64,000 nucleotides of DNA from Planctomycetota bacterium (GTDB taxonomy: Bacteria; Planctomycetota; Planctomycetia; Planctomycetales; Planctomycetaceae), in contig JAHZKX010000077.1 in NCBI GenBank assembly GCA_022600195.1, positions 1 through 64,000 of the forward strand, read 5' to 3'. The notes beneath the pieces are model-generated. The model had not been told where the DNA came from. It made no database searches and saw only the letters and a program-made list of their open reading frames with translations. This document shows positions 11,050-19,634 of the stretch, in pieces; position 1 is the first letter of the stretch, and each line of letters begins with the position of its first letter. The position numbers were made by a program, and so were the translations under genes.

Positions 11050-12020
11050 TCAGCTTTTGTCAGTTGATCGAGTTTTGCTCGCAGGACGGCTGCTTTGGTT
11101 TTCCTTAAACCAGTTTGAGCCACTTTCAGAGCATCCTGCTTCCAGTAATCCCTGTTGAATAATTCCAGTGACAACATTCCCCGAAACCCGGATTGATAAA
11201 TCATACGGAATATATCTGTCAACGGAGCCACTCCATCGCCGGGATAGACGCGATGTGCATCCGTCATTGATTCGCGAGCAGGTTCAGCGGGATAATCATT
11301 GACATGAAAGACCTGAATTGCAGAACTGCTTAATAAACCCAGACCGGCAAAATCGGAGCCCCCTTTGAAAATATGGTACACATCAGGCAGCAGGCACGCT
11401 TTGGGGTGGCCGCTTTCGATGGCCACGAACATCGATTCTCCCAAGCGTGAGAGTGAACTGGAAAAGCCCCAGACTTCTACTTGTGGCACCACGCCCATCT
11501 CATCGCCAAGTTCCAGCAAATCGCGATAACGTTTGGCCGCGGAAAATAAATTGAGATCGGTCTGCTTCGTCGCACCGGTAGGAGGAGCTGCCAGACGAAT
11601 CCCCCCGATCTGGCGCAACGTGTCCATATCCCGCTTCGCCTGTTCCAGTCCCTGCTTGCGTTTCTCGTCATCATCAACGATCCACTGCGCAAAGCCGATG
11701 GCACTTTCGACAGTCAAGCCGGAATCCTCGATCCGTTTTCTCAAATCTGCTAAGGAACCACCTTCCTTGACATACGTGTCGATATCACGCATCCAGGGTT
11801 CAATCGCATCGTAGCCGGCTTTCGTCGTCAGATCGACCTGTTCCACGATCCCCAGTTTCTGTCCGCGAATCGTACTGGTGTTGAAACAATAGCCAAAGGG
11901 TTCTGATGCACTTCTTTGCCGGGCAGAATGGGAGGCCGCATAAGTGGTGGCGGAAAATCCAGCAGCAAGCACGCTACCCGTGGCTGCCAGCATTTCACGT
12001 CGATTGAGGTTTGATTGCAT
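11046..12020 (-). CDS. Tat-exported sugar phosphate isomerase/epimerase-like TIM barrel
   Basis: ATG 12020 gives 324 aa starting MQSNLNRREMLAATGSVLAAG, a twin-arginine-type signal, so the protein is probably exported. The rest matches the xylose-isomerase-like TIM-barrel superfamily: AGYDAIEPWMRD, a glutamate-bearing strand VPQVEVWGF, CLLPDVYHIFKGG, VFHVNDYP and YPGDGVAPLTDIF, where Glu, Asp and His residues usually bind a divalent metal. The substrate cannot be read from sequence; the superfamily covers ketose epimerases, inosose dehydratases and endonucleases. It overlaps the glycosyltransferase gene by four bases, so the two are translated together. Confidence 0.85.
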   Translation of the reverse strand: MQSNLNRREMLAATGSVLAAGFSATTYAASHSARQRSASEPFGYCFNTSTIRGQKLGIVEQVDLTTKAGYDAIEPWMRDIDTYVKEGGSLADLRKRIEDSGLTVESAIGFAQWIVDDDEKRKQGLEQAKRDMDTLRQIGGIRLAAPPTGATKQTDLNLFSAAKRYRDLLELGDEMGVVPQVEVWGFSSSLSRLGESMFVAIESGHPKACLLPDVYHIFKGGSDFAGLGLLSSSAIQVFHVNDYPAEPARESMTDAHRVYPGDGVAPLTDIFRMIYQSGFRGMLSLELFNRDYWKQDALKVAQTGLRKTKAAVLRAKLDQLTKAD

Positions 12021-12089
12021 GAAGATGATTCCGGTGGGATGAGGTAAGGATTGATACTCCATCTAAACTACCGGAACCAGGGACCATTT

Positions 12090-13586
12090 TCAACCTGTTC
12101 CCATGCCACGATCGAAGGCTTCCAGATCACGCTGGAACAGGCTGAGCACTGTATGCAGTGTTTCCCGGTTGATTTTCCAGCTCGGATTATCAACGGTATA
12201 GCGATTACAGTGATCGACAATCAGACGGTACAGAAATTTGAACAAATGACGCGGAACACGCAGCTGAGCAAATTGTGAGATTAATTCCTCTTCAGATATG
12301 GAATCATCAAACAGTGTCCGGATGGATTGGTTCGAGTTCGGGTCAGTCGAACAGGCACGCACGCGATCACAGGCCACGTCGTACAGAGATTCCCCCGTCC
12401 AATCCAGCGATGTGATCAAATTCTGCTTATCCAGCCGCGAGCGTTCGTAAAATTCTTTTTCTTCCCGCTGCAGGTAATAGACCACATCAGATGGTAACAG
12501 CAGTTTGAAAGCAACGCCCGGATGTTTTAATAACTTGTTATCGAACATCGGCCAGAGCAAATCCCGCATGCGTTCTGCGGAACCGTTGACCAGATGCGGT
12601 TCATCCACACGGTCCACCAGAATGATGATGTTTGCGAATCCAAGCTTGTTCAGAACTGTCTGAAATTTGCTCAGCAGTTCATAGCGGTCATCGCTTCGAT
12701 CCCGATAGGGAATCGGCTGTCCGGCCAGTTCTCTGCGTTCAATCCGCGAAAGAATTTTTCGTAACGCATTCGGTAGATGATCAAACACGCGCACTTCCCG
12801 TGTGACTCTCCAGGCTTTCCACAGTAATGTGGATTGTCGCCAGATCCAGGGTGCCCACCCGGCAAACATGATCAGCCAGATCCACCACTGGCCGAAATCT
12901 TTCCAGTTCCCCAGATAAAACACAAGACCGACTGTGACCAGCGTTACCAGAGCTCCCAGTCCCTGTTCCCATTTGGTTTTCCAATAACCGAATTTTAGCT
13001 TCCGTCTCAAACGGTTCCAGCGTTGTACCGCGGGCATATCCAGACTGTTGTCATAAAAGGCTGCCAGCAACAACAAATCTCGTTTTTCCAGATGAGACAA
13101 CTGCGCAATCTGTGATTTCGAAACCGTTTGGGCATTGTTTTTTGCCGACTCATTCCGTTCGATGATTTGCCCAATGAGCTGTGTCGCTCCCAGAGAAAGG
13201 ATGGCGTCCATGTGATCCCACAAGCGCCAATAAGAAAGCAATCGCTCAGGACGCCGCTTACGCCCCGAATACCGTTCCCGGAAACAATCCAGAAAGGGAT
13301 TAAAATTATCGTACTCAATCACGAATACACGTTTATCGGGATGGTCCTCATTAAATTTTTGCAACTGTTCGATCATTTGCATCCGAATGGCAGTTTTCCC
13401 TGCACCCTTCTCACCAAATACGACAGAAGTGGAAGGATTCGCCGGATTGGAAAAAATTTTGTCCCAGACCGGATGGTGTGTCCCATTCAGGCAGAACTCT
13501 TTGAACACATGATCGCTTTGTGCATCTTCCTGCCCGAACGGATTTTCTTTAATTCCGTGATGATCTAAAAACTGTTGAACTTTCAT
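12090..13586 (-). CDS. KAP-like P-loop NTPase with inserted membrane hairpin
   Basis: 498 aa. An NPF-containing N-terminus (HGIKENPFGQED) precedes a Walker A motif GEKGAGKT (58-65). Two hydrophobic helices follow (about 208-226 and 232-250, the second Trp-rich). Walker B is IIILVDRVDE (about 320-329), and a long basic helical C-terminal part follows. A membrane hairpin between Walker A and Walker B is the layout of KAP NTPases, which sit under the membrane; the NPF start also recalls ExeA-like AAA proteins. No partner gene is next to it, so its role, whether transport, secretion or conflict-related, is open. The ATG start and the complete motifs make the NTPase call firm, the KAP placement less so. 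Confidence 0.75.
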   Translation of the reverse strand: MKVQQFLDHHGIKENPFGQEDAQSDHVFKEFCLNGTHHPVWDKIFSNPANPSTSVVFGEKGAGKTAIRMQMIEQLQKFNEDHPDKRVFVIEYDNFNPFLDCFRERYSGRKRRPERLLSYWRLWDHMDAILSLGATQLIGQIIERNESAKNNAQTVSKSQIAQLSHLEKRDLLLLAAFYDNSLDMPAVQRWNRLRRKLKFGYWKTKWEQGLGALVTLVTVGLVFYLGNWKDFGQWWIWLIMFAGWAPWIWRQSTLLWKAWRVTREVRVFDHLPNALRKILSRIERRELAGQPIPYRDRSDDRYELLSKFQTVLNKLGFANIIILVDRVDEPHLVNGSAERMRDLLWPMFDNKLLKHPGVAFKLLLPSDVVYYLQREEKEFYERSRLDKQNLITSLDWTGESLYDVACDRVRACSTDPNSNQSIRTLFDDSISEEELISQFAQLRVPRHLFKFLYRLIVDHCNRYTVDNPSWKINRETLHTVLSLFQRDLEAFDRGMGTG

Positions 13587-13924
13587 AGATGTCTTACTTC
13601 TGCAAATGAATTAGTTTAAACTCTTGTTTTAAAGCGAGTTAGGTTCAATTGTCACGATGCTTCTCGATCAGAATCCATCGACGGGTTGAGACCTTGCGAA
13701 AATGAGAAAATGGGTGACTGAACCGTAAACAAAACATAGGTCATAGATCAGGAAAATGTAAGTCATTCGCTGAAGAGTGCCTGAATTATCAGCCGTTTTT
13801 CATGTTTGAAAATCAAGAGGCTCTTGCAAGATCTGTGGTCTTTCACGAAAATCCATCGACGATTAATGACGTATCCGCTGGGACAGCGTCCTGACTGTTT
13901 TTGTGTTGAAGGTTAAAATTAAAG
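13587..13924. other. intergenic region between divergent genes
   Basis: 338 bases between the KAP-like NTPase (minus) and the CNNM protein (plus). It presumably holds both promoters. No clear promoter pair, RNA gene or repeat seen. Confidence 0.5.
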
Positions 13925-14932
13925 TTGAGCTGGTTTCCGCTACTTGGTGCATTGGCATTGTTTTTCGTTGGGTTACGCCTGTCGGCCCTTTTCAGTGGTT
14001 CAGAAACAGGCTTTTATCGTGTCAGTTTTTTACGACTGAACATTGACGCTAACGAGGGAGACCCGATTGCGAAGCGGCTATGCTGGTTTGCGCAAAACCC
14101 CAGCTACTTTGTTGCTACCACTTTGATTGGAAATAATCTGGCCAACGATCTGGTGACCATCGCCATTTCGATCGGTGTTGCCGCAGTCTTTCATCAGTCG
14201 GGTGGCTCAGTCGAGATCATTACAACAATCTTATTTACTCCAGTGATTTTTATATTTGGAGAACTCGTTCCCAAAAATTTATATTATCGGGCGCCCTCCC
14301 TGTTACTGAAACGTTATTGTCGCTGGTTTGATTTCTTCTATCGGATATTCTGGATTTTGAGCGCTCCTCTGGTTTCGATCACACGCTGGTTGGAAAGCTA
14401 CTCTCCTGATCGTAACAAACCCGCACAACTTGTCCTGGGACGTCAGCGACTGGTGAGAGTCCTCGAAGAAGGTCATCTGGAAGGCCTGCTCAGCAACTCA
14501 CAAAAGCAACTCGTGCGGGGCATGTTTAACTCGGCATCACAATCTGTCAAGAAAATGATGATTCCACAAAGCGAAATCACAGGGGTCAGACGCACAACAG
14601 ACGCTGTAGAAATTATTAAAATTGCGGAACAGAATCAGTTTTCGTTTATTCCGGTTTGCTCGCGGGAAAACGCGAGTGAATGGAACGCATATATCAAATT
14701 AGTTGATTTGATCACAACTCCTGCACCGATTATCCCGGCTGTCTATGACATGCCTCAGATACAATCGGACTTCAGTATGCTGGAATCGCTCTATCTATTG
14801 AGAAATTCCTCTTCCGCTTATGGTGCCATTTACGAAAATGATCAACAGCTTGGCATTGTAAGCCAGCTGGATCTTGTGAATGCACTTTGTGCATCGAATG
14901 ACCCTTTAATGATTAAAGGGCCTGTCGTGTAA
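13925..14932 (+). CDS. CNNM/DUF21 transmembrane protein with CBS-like region
   Basis: 335 aa. The N-terminus LFFVGLRLSALFSGSETGFYRV holds the typical DUF21/CNNM first helix with the SGSETG motif, followed by NPSYFVATTLIGNNLANDL and FIFGELVPKNLYYRAP, all hallmarks of the CNNM membrane domain linked to Mg/Co export. A degenerate CBS-pair region follows (MMIPQSEITGVRRTTDAVEII and LGIVSQLDLVNAL). The C-terminal CorC/HlyC transporter-associated domain of the longer family members is missing, so this is a short form. The start appears to be TTG 13925, with GAAGG about 12 bases upstream. It stands alone ahead of metG. Confidence 0.85.
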   Translation: MSWFPLLGALALFFVGLRLSALFSGSETGFYRVSFLRLNIDANEGDPIAKRLCWFAQNPSYFVATTLIGNNLANDLVTIAISIGVAAVFHQSGGSVEIITTILFTPVIFIFGELVPKNLYYRAPSLLLKRYCRWFDFFYRIFWILSAPLVSITRWLESYSPDRNKPAQLVLGRQRLVRVLEEGHLEGLLSNSQKQLVRGMFNSASQSVKKMMIPQSEITGVRRTTDAVEIIKIAEQNQFSFIPVCSRENASEWNAYIKLVDLITTPAPIIPAVYDMPQIQSDFSMLESLYLLRNSSSAYGAIYENDQQLGIVSQLDLVNALCASNDPLMIKGPVV

Positions 14933-15146
14933 AGACTGCAATTTTGGGCGGACTTTTGGGCTGGATTGCGGGATCTTGCCCACCCGCGTACAATCAACGC
15001 CCTCTGAAATACAGACAGACTTGAGGAAACGGAAATGTAATGTTTTGGGGTTTTATGAAGGCGTTTCTTCTGAACCCGCCCCTGTTTCAAGTGTCTGTTC
15101 ATATAGCATTCGTATCAATTTTTGAGTCAAGTTAACCGGAATCATC

Positions 15147-17192
15147 ATGACCTCACGTCGCATTTTAGTCACCGCCGCTCTGCCTTATGCCAACGGCGAT
15201 ATTCATCTGGGTCATCTTGTGGAATATATCCAGACCGATATCTGGGTCCGTTTCCAGAGACTGCGCGGCAATGAGTGTCGCTTCTTCTGTGCCGATGATA
15301 CGCATGGAACGGCAATTATGATTCGTGCCCGCCAGGAAGGTCGCTCCGAAGAAGCGCTGATCGCCGATGTGCGTGAAAAACATATCGCCGACTTTAGCGG
15401 TTTCAATATCGAATTTGATAATTTTGGCAGTACCAATAGCGAACAAAATCGCAAGCTATGTCACGAGTTCTGGTCGGCCTTACGTGACGCCGGTCTGGTT
15501 CATGAAAAGGAAGTCACACAATTATTCGACGTTCAGGAAAACACGTTTCTGGCAGATCGCTTTGTGAAAGGGACTTGTCCCAAATGTGGTTGCGCAGATC
15601 AATACGGTGATAACTGCGATAAATGTGGAAGCACTTACACACCCGCCGACCTGACTGATCCAGTGAGTACGCTCTCCAATACCACACCGGAAATCCGCAC
15701 TGCCAACCATCTGTTTGTGCGCATTGAAGATCTGCACGAATTTCTGGAAGAATGGACACAATCCGGTCAGCATCTGCAAACTGAAGTCGCCAACTATCTC
15801 AAAGGGCATTTTCTGGGAGACCCCCTCCGCGACTGGGATATCTCCCGACCCGCACCTTACTTTGGTTTTGAAATTCCAGACAGTCCGGGTAACTTCTGGT
15901 ACGTCTGGTTTGATGCCCCCATTGGTTATATTGCGTCTACGCTCGAATGGTGTGAGAAAAATGGGGAAGACTTCGATAAGTGGTGGAAGAATCCGGAAAC
16001 CGAAGTCCATCACTTCATTGGCAAGGATATCACCTACTTCCATACTCTGTTCTGGCCTGCGATGCTCAAAACCGCCGGTTATAACTTGCCGGAAAAAGTT
16101 CACATTCATGGGTTTTTGAGTGTGGATGGCGAAAAGATGGCCAAAAGCAAAGGCACATTTATCAATGCGGCCACCTATCTGAATCACCTCGACCCTGCCT
16201 GCCTGCGTTACTACTACGCTTCCAAGTTGGGGCCGAGACTGGATGACCTTGATTTGAATCTTGAGGAATTTATTCAGAAGGTGAATTCAGATCTGGTCGG
16301 CAAAGTGGTCAATCTGGCCAGTCGTTCCGCGAAGTTTGTCGCCAACACCGGACTTTCCGAAACGTATCCGGAGGATGGCGGTTTGTTCGAATACGCGGCG
16401 AGTCGTAGCGAGACCATCGCAGCCGCTTATGAGGCTTGCGATTATAATGGTGCAATGCGAGAGATCCTCGCACTGGCAGACCGCGCCAATAAATATGTCG
16501 AAGATCAAAAACCGTGGGAATTGCGCAAAGACGAAAGTCGTCAGACAGAATTGCAGGAAATCTGTACGATTGCCTTGAATCTGTTTCGTCAGATCATTGT
16601 TTATCTGACTCCCGTGCTTCCCAAATTGTCCGAACAGACGGGCGACCTGTTGAACGATCCGATCAAAAACTGGGATCAGGCGACGACGCCGTTAACAGGA
16701 ACGCCAGTCAATAAATTTAAACATCTATTTAAACGTATTGAAGAAAAACAGGTACAAGCCATGACTGATGAAGTGAAGGAAGAAGCCGAGGCCGCCGATA
16801 CGGAAGCAGCCGCTTCACAATGGAACGATGGCGGAGAGGCACTTACACAGGAGCCGATGTCGGAAGAATGCACGATTGACGACTTTGTAAAAGTTGACCT
16901 GCGTGTGGCACGTATTGTGGCAGCCAACTCGGTTCCCGAAGCAGATAAGTTACTGCAGCTCACTTTAAGTCTGGGAGGCAACGAACGCCGTAATGTGTTC
17001 GCTGGAATTAAGAGTGCCTATAATCCGGAAGAACTGGTCGGACGATTGGTCATCTGTTGCGCCAACCTGAAACCTCGCAAAATGCGATTCGGCATCAGCG
17101 AAGGCATGGTCCTGGCTTCCGGTCCCGGTGGAAAAGATGTTTTTCTGCTCACACCAGATGAAGGTGCTGTGCCAGGACAACGCGTGCATTAA
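15147..17192 (+). CDS. metG: methionyl-tRNA synthetase
   Basis: Charges tRNA-Met with methionine. 681 aa, the long bacterial form. It has the class I HIGH element NGDIHLGH (near residue 17), a zinc knuckle [17 protein letters not shown] in the connective domain, the KMSKS variant EKMAKSKG, and an alpha-helical anticodon-binding region. A linker rich in Glu/Ala is followed by a C-terminal tRNA-binding OB fold ([17 protein letters not shown] ... [15 protein letters not shown]), which also serves for dimerisation. Start ATG 15147. Its terminator is at 17218. No T-box-like leader is evident in the 214 bases upstream. Confidence 0.98.
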   Translation: MTSRRILVTAALPYANGDIHLGHLVEYIQTDIWVRFQRLRGNECRFFCADDTHGTAIMIRARQEGRSEEALIADVREKHIADFSGFNIEFDNFGSTNSEQNRKLCHEFWSALRDAGLVHEKEVTQLFDVQENTFLADRFVKGTCPKCGCADQYGDNCDKCGSTYTPADLTDPVSTLSNTTPEIRTANHLFVRIEDLHEFLEEWTQSGQHLQTEVANYLKGHFLGDPLRDWDISRPAPYFGFEIPDSPGNFWYVWFDAPIGYIASTLEWCEKNGEDFDKWWKNPETEVHHFIGKDITYFHTLFWPAMLKTAGYNLPEKVHIHGFLSVDGEKMAKSKGTFINAATYLNHLDPACLRYYYASKLGPRLDDLDLNLEEFIQKVNSDLVGKVVNLASRSAKFVANTGLSETYPEDGGLFEYAASRSETIAAAYEACDYNGAMREILALADRANKYVEDQKPWELRKDESRQTELQEICTIALNLFRQIIVYLTPVLPKLSEQTGDLLNDPIKNWDQATTPLTGTPVNKFKHLFKRIEEKQVQAMTDEVKEEAEAADTEAAASQWNDGGEALTQEPMSEECTIDDFVKVDLRVARIVAANSVPEADKLLQLTLSLGGNERRNVFAGIKSAYNPEELVGRLVICCANLKPRKMRFGISEGMVLASGPGGKDVFLLTPDEGAVPGQRVH

Positions 17193-17217
17193 GTAAAGCA
17201 CCACTCATGGAAACCAC

Positions 17218-17260
17218 AAACAAGCCAGTAGAATTTTCTCTGCTGGTTTGTTTTATTTGA
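17218..17260 (+). terminator. intrinsic terminator after metG
   Basis: A 15-bp stem AAACAAGCCAGTAGA / TCTGCTGGTTTGTTT with two G-T wobbles and a 6-base loop, followed by TTATTTG. It lies 25 bases after the metG stop. Strong. Confidence 0.88.
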
Positions 17261-17308
17261 TCAGATTCTTGAAATCATTGCTTCTCGTATGGTTGGCAAC
17301 TCTTATAT

Positions 17309-18304
17309 TTATTTTTTGAGAACGGGATGCCCAATTAGACCGTACCGCTTTCCCTGTTGATGTGCCGTCCAGAAAAAAGCACTGATGTGTCCGTCTTTCA
17401 TGACGGGAGTGATATGGCCACTATAAATGGCCTGTTTGGGTTGTTCGCTCGTTTTGAGGTATCTCTGGTTTTTCTGGAAGGAGTGGAATGGTCCTGCCGG
17501 ATCGCGTGAAGCCAGATGGGCAATTTTCACTCCCCCTTTGTATAAATGCTCGATCACGAATAAGTGATAAAGGCCGTCAATCAGAATCGCACCAGTCAGT
17601 TCTTGTGCACGAACCGTCTTTGGTCGTTCTGAAACGGGAACCGCTTTCGTCCAGGAAGATTCTTTCAGAGGTCTTCTAGATTCGCTATGCACGATCTGAT
17701 ATCCCTCTGGTCCTGTACTGCGATGATAGAGATGGAATTTGGCTCCTTTTTCATCTGTAATAATGGCAACGTCATCATCTTCTCCCGGAAGATCTGAAAT
17801 AGGCCGAGCTGTTTTATTCCAGGGGATTTTTTCAGGGTCGGGAAATGAATAAGCTAAACCAACACCTCGTTGGGTAAATGTTTTCGTCTTCCGCGCACTA
17901 TAGGGACAGTAGATGATTCCGTTCTGTAACGTAGCCTTAACAGGGCTCGCGACACCATGGCGATCAAAATCCCCTTCAGTCTTTCCTTTGGTGATGGCAA
18001 TACCATGGTACTTCCAGCCCGATAAATCTTTACTTGAAAAAAGATGGATTTCCGATTCATAGGTATTGGGATGGTGTTTACTATTTAAAGGAATGACATC
18101 TGCGAGCAGGTAGTATTTTTTGTTTGGAGGATGCCAAACGATGGTATGTTCGCGAATACTCGATTCACCGATCACTGAGTCTTTTGGAAGTTGGACCTGA
18201 AACCGTTTGGTAAAATCACATTGTATAAATGAATCGCCCCACACCGATTGCTGCAAAAGCATCAGAATGAGAACGTGTTTTATCAATATCGTCATTAACG
18301 GCAT
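17309..18304 (-). CDS. secreted beta-propeller glycoside-hydrolase-like protein
   Basis: 331 aa from ATG 18304 (MPLMTILIKHVLILML, signal peptide); ATG 18319 adds five residues. The body has repeated propeller-like blades: HTIVWHPPNKKYYLLADV, LFSSKDLSGWKYHGIAI, GVASPVKATLQNGIIYCPYSA, VAIITDEKGAKFHLYHRS, IDGLYHLFVIEH and HITPVMKDGHISAFFWTAH. These resemble the five-bladed folds of GH43/GH32-type enzymes, and the Asp/Glu pattern could be catalytic, but I cannot name a family with certainty. Likely acts on glycans in the periplasm or outside the cell. It converges with metG. Confidence 0.65.
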   Translation of the reverse strand: MPLMTILIKHVLILMLLQQSVWGDSFIQCDFTKRFQVQLPKDSVIGESSIREHTIVWHPPNKKYYLLADVIPLNSKHHPNTYESEIHLFSSKDLSGWKYHGIAITKGKTEGDFDRHGVASPVKATLQNGIIYCPYSARKTKTFTQRGVGLAYSFPDPEKIPWNKTARPISDLPGEDDDVAIITDEKGAKFHLYHRSTGPEGYQIVHSESRRPLKESSWTKAVPVSERPKTVRAQELTGAILIDGLYHLFVIEHLYKGGVKIAHLASRDPAGPFHSFQKNQRYLKTSEQPKQAIYSGHITPVMKDGHISAFFWTAHQQGKRYGLIGHPVLKK

Positions 18305-18319
18305 GTTACATTTTTCCAA

Positions 18320-18873
18320 AGAATGTACATGAGGAACAGGTTGCGTCGAACCAGTTCAAGAAAAGAGCACTACATGGAAATATCATTACACATTTCAGTC
18401 GGTTGAATGTGATGCGTTCTAAAACGGAAGCGAAAACATAAAAGTTATAATCCAGACAATCAGTATGTTTATGAGAAATCAACATAACAGGTTTTCCAAG
18501 TTCTTTAATAAGATGATTCAATTTGGCATCCGTTTTCTCATATTTTATTCAAATATAGCGTTCAAAATCAGCTCAATCGCTGCATACGTTACAAGTCGAT
18601 GGCCGAACATTGAATTCTCTTAAAATTAAATTGACTACACGAGTAAAAAACATAGATTTTCGATGGCCGCTTAGTCGGCATCCCTTCTAAGGGGGGGCAA
18701 CGTGATGCAGGATCTGATGCGTGATACAAAACATCACGAACATCAAACATATCTGATCCTAAGGTATCTAGGGGCCTGATACTTTCCTGAGAGGAAAGAG
18801 AAACTAGAAAATCCCTATTCACTATTAAATTAAGAAAATGTGACAGGCACATTCGTAAATCTCGGAGAAGGCA
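18320..18873. other. long intergenic region upstream of the pseudopilin gene
   Basis: 554 bases. The left half is AT-rich and shows nothing clear. The right part (18682-18798) holds several hairpins in a row and is listed separately. The 87-codon open frame on the minus strand across the hairpins has no coding character. Confidence 0.6.
18682..18798 (+). promoter_or_regulatory. structured 5' leader of the pseudopilin gene
   Basis: Four consecutive inverted repeats lie within 117 bases: CCCT/AGGG (18682-18693), CGTGAT/ATCACG (18720-18738), GTATC/GATAC (18764-18782) and CTTTCCT/AGGAAAG with a 3-base loop (18782-18798). The ribosome site GGAGAAGG and ATG 18874 follow 65-75 bases later. This could be a structured untranslated leader with a regulatory role. 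It does not match the c-di-GMP (GEMM) aptamer pattern as far as I can see by eye. Confidence 0.4.
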
Positions 18874-19395
18874 ATGAATAAATCAACACACAAAAAAAAT
18901 AGACGCGCGGGTTTCACTCTTGTTGAAGTCCTGATAGTAGTCGTCATTTTGGGCATTCTGGCTGCAACAGTCTTACCACAATTTACATCTACTAATGAAG
19001 ACGCCAAAGAGTCTGTACTTGTTCAAGATTTACAGACCCTGCGTAGTCAGCTCCAGTTATACAAGTTCCAACATAACAGTAAATATCCTGCACATGGTTC
19101 TACAGCAACGGATGATTTCCGTAATGCGTTACTGCTTTCCAGTGACAAAGATGGAACCACAGGTGCTGTAGGTACCAAACCATTGGGTCCATACCTGATC
19201 GGAGCGATTCCAGCCAATCCTTATACGGGTGGTCGTGGCATTATGATTGTGACAGATGTCCCAGGTACAACTCCCGATGAAACAGCCAAAGATGGTACCG
19301 AAGTTGTCGGGTGGATTTATAATCCAGCCACTGGCGAGATCAAAGGAAATAATTCAGGATCGACAGTAGATGGTGCTAAACTGGACTCGCTATAG
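18874..19395 (+). CDS. type II secretion/type IV pilus-like pseudopilin (GspG-like)
   Basis: 173 aa. A short basic leader KNRRAG is followed by the prepilin peptidase site G|FTLVEVLIVVVILGILAA with Glu at +5 and the long hydrophobic helix. The soluble part is typical of major pseudopilins (GspG): LRSQLQLYKFQHNSKYPA, GPYLIGAIPANPYTGG and GWIYNPATGEIKGN. GspG forms the pseudopilus that drives proteins across the outer membrane. Here the gene stands alone: no gspD, E or F is near, and a strong terminator follows. Ribosome site GGAGAAGG sits 3-10 bases before the ATG. It could be a secreted or scaffold pilin paralogue, of which planctomycetes have many. Confidence 0.9.
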   Translation: MNKSTHKKNRRAGFTLVEVLIVVVILGILAATVLPQFTSTNEDAKESVLVQDLQTLRSQLQLYKFQHNSKYPAHGSTATDDFRNALLLSSDKDGTTGAVGTKPLGPYLIGAIPANPYTGGRGIMIVTDVPGTTPDETAKDGTEVVGWIYNPATGEIKGNNSGSTVDGAKLDSL

Positions 19396-19459
19396 AGCGC
19401 AGACTTAGCCTCTCCAGATTCAGTTAAACTGTTATCTAAATAATCAAGAGTGGACTAAA

Positions 19460-19500
19460 GAAGTCCCTGACACGATCTGTTGTGTCAGGGGCTTCTTTTA
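19460..19500 (+). terminator. intrinsic terminator after the pseudopilin gene
   Basis: A 14-bp stem GAAGTCCCTGACAC / GTGTCAGGGGCTTC (one G-T wobble) with an 8-base loop, followed by TTTTATTTC. Strong, plus strand. Confidence 0.9.
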
Positions 19501-19634
19501 TTTCAATTTCCATAATTTGAGTTGCTTTTCTGATTCCATTCCCTTTAAGTATAATTTAAGAAGAATGAAATATTACACCTGATTTGTCGCGATCTTAAGC
19601 GAGACAGACTGCTGGTTCAGAAAGGTAAATTGAG

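Noticed and set aside
18682-18798. c-di-GMP (GEMM) riboswitch before the pseudopilin gene
   Set aside because: The conserved GEMM core and tetraloop receptor could not be found by eye; kept only as an undefined structured leader.
18589-18852. 87-codon minus-strand frame over the hairpin region
   Set aside because: The sequence is explained by the inverted repeats; no ribosome site and no family resemblance.
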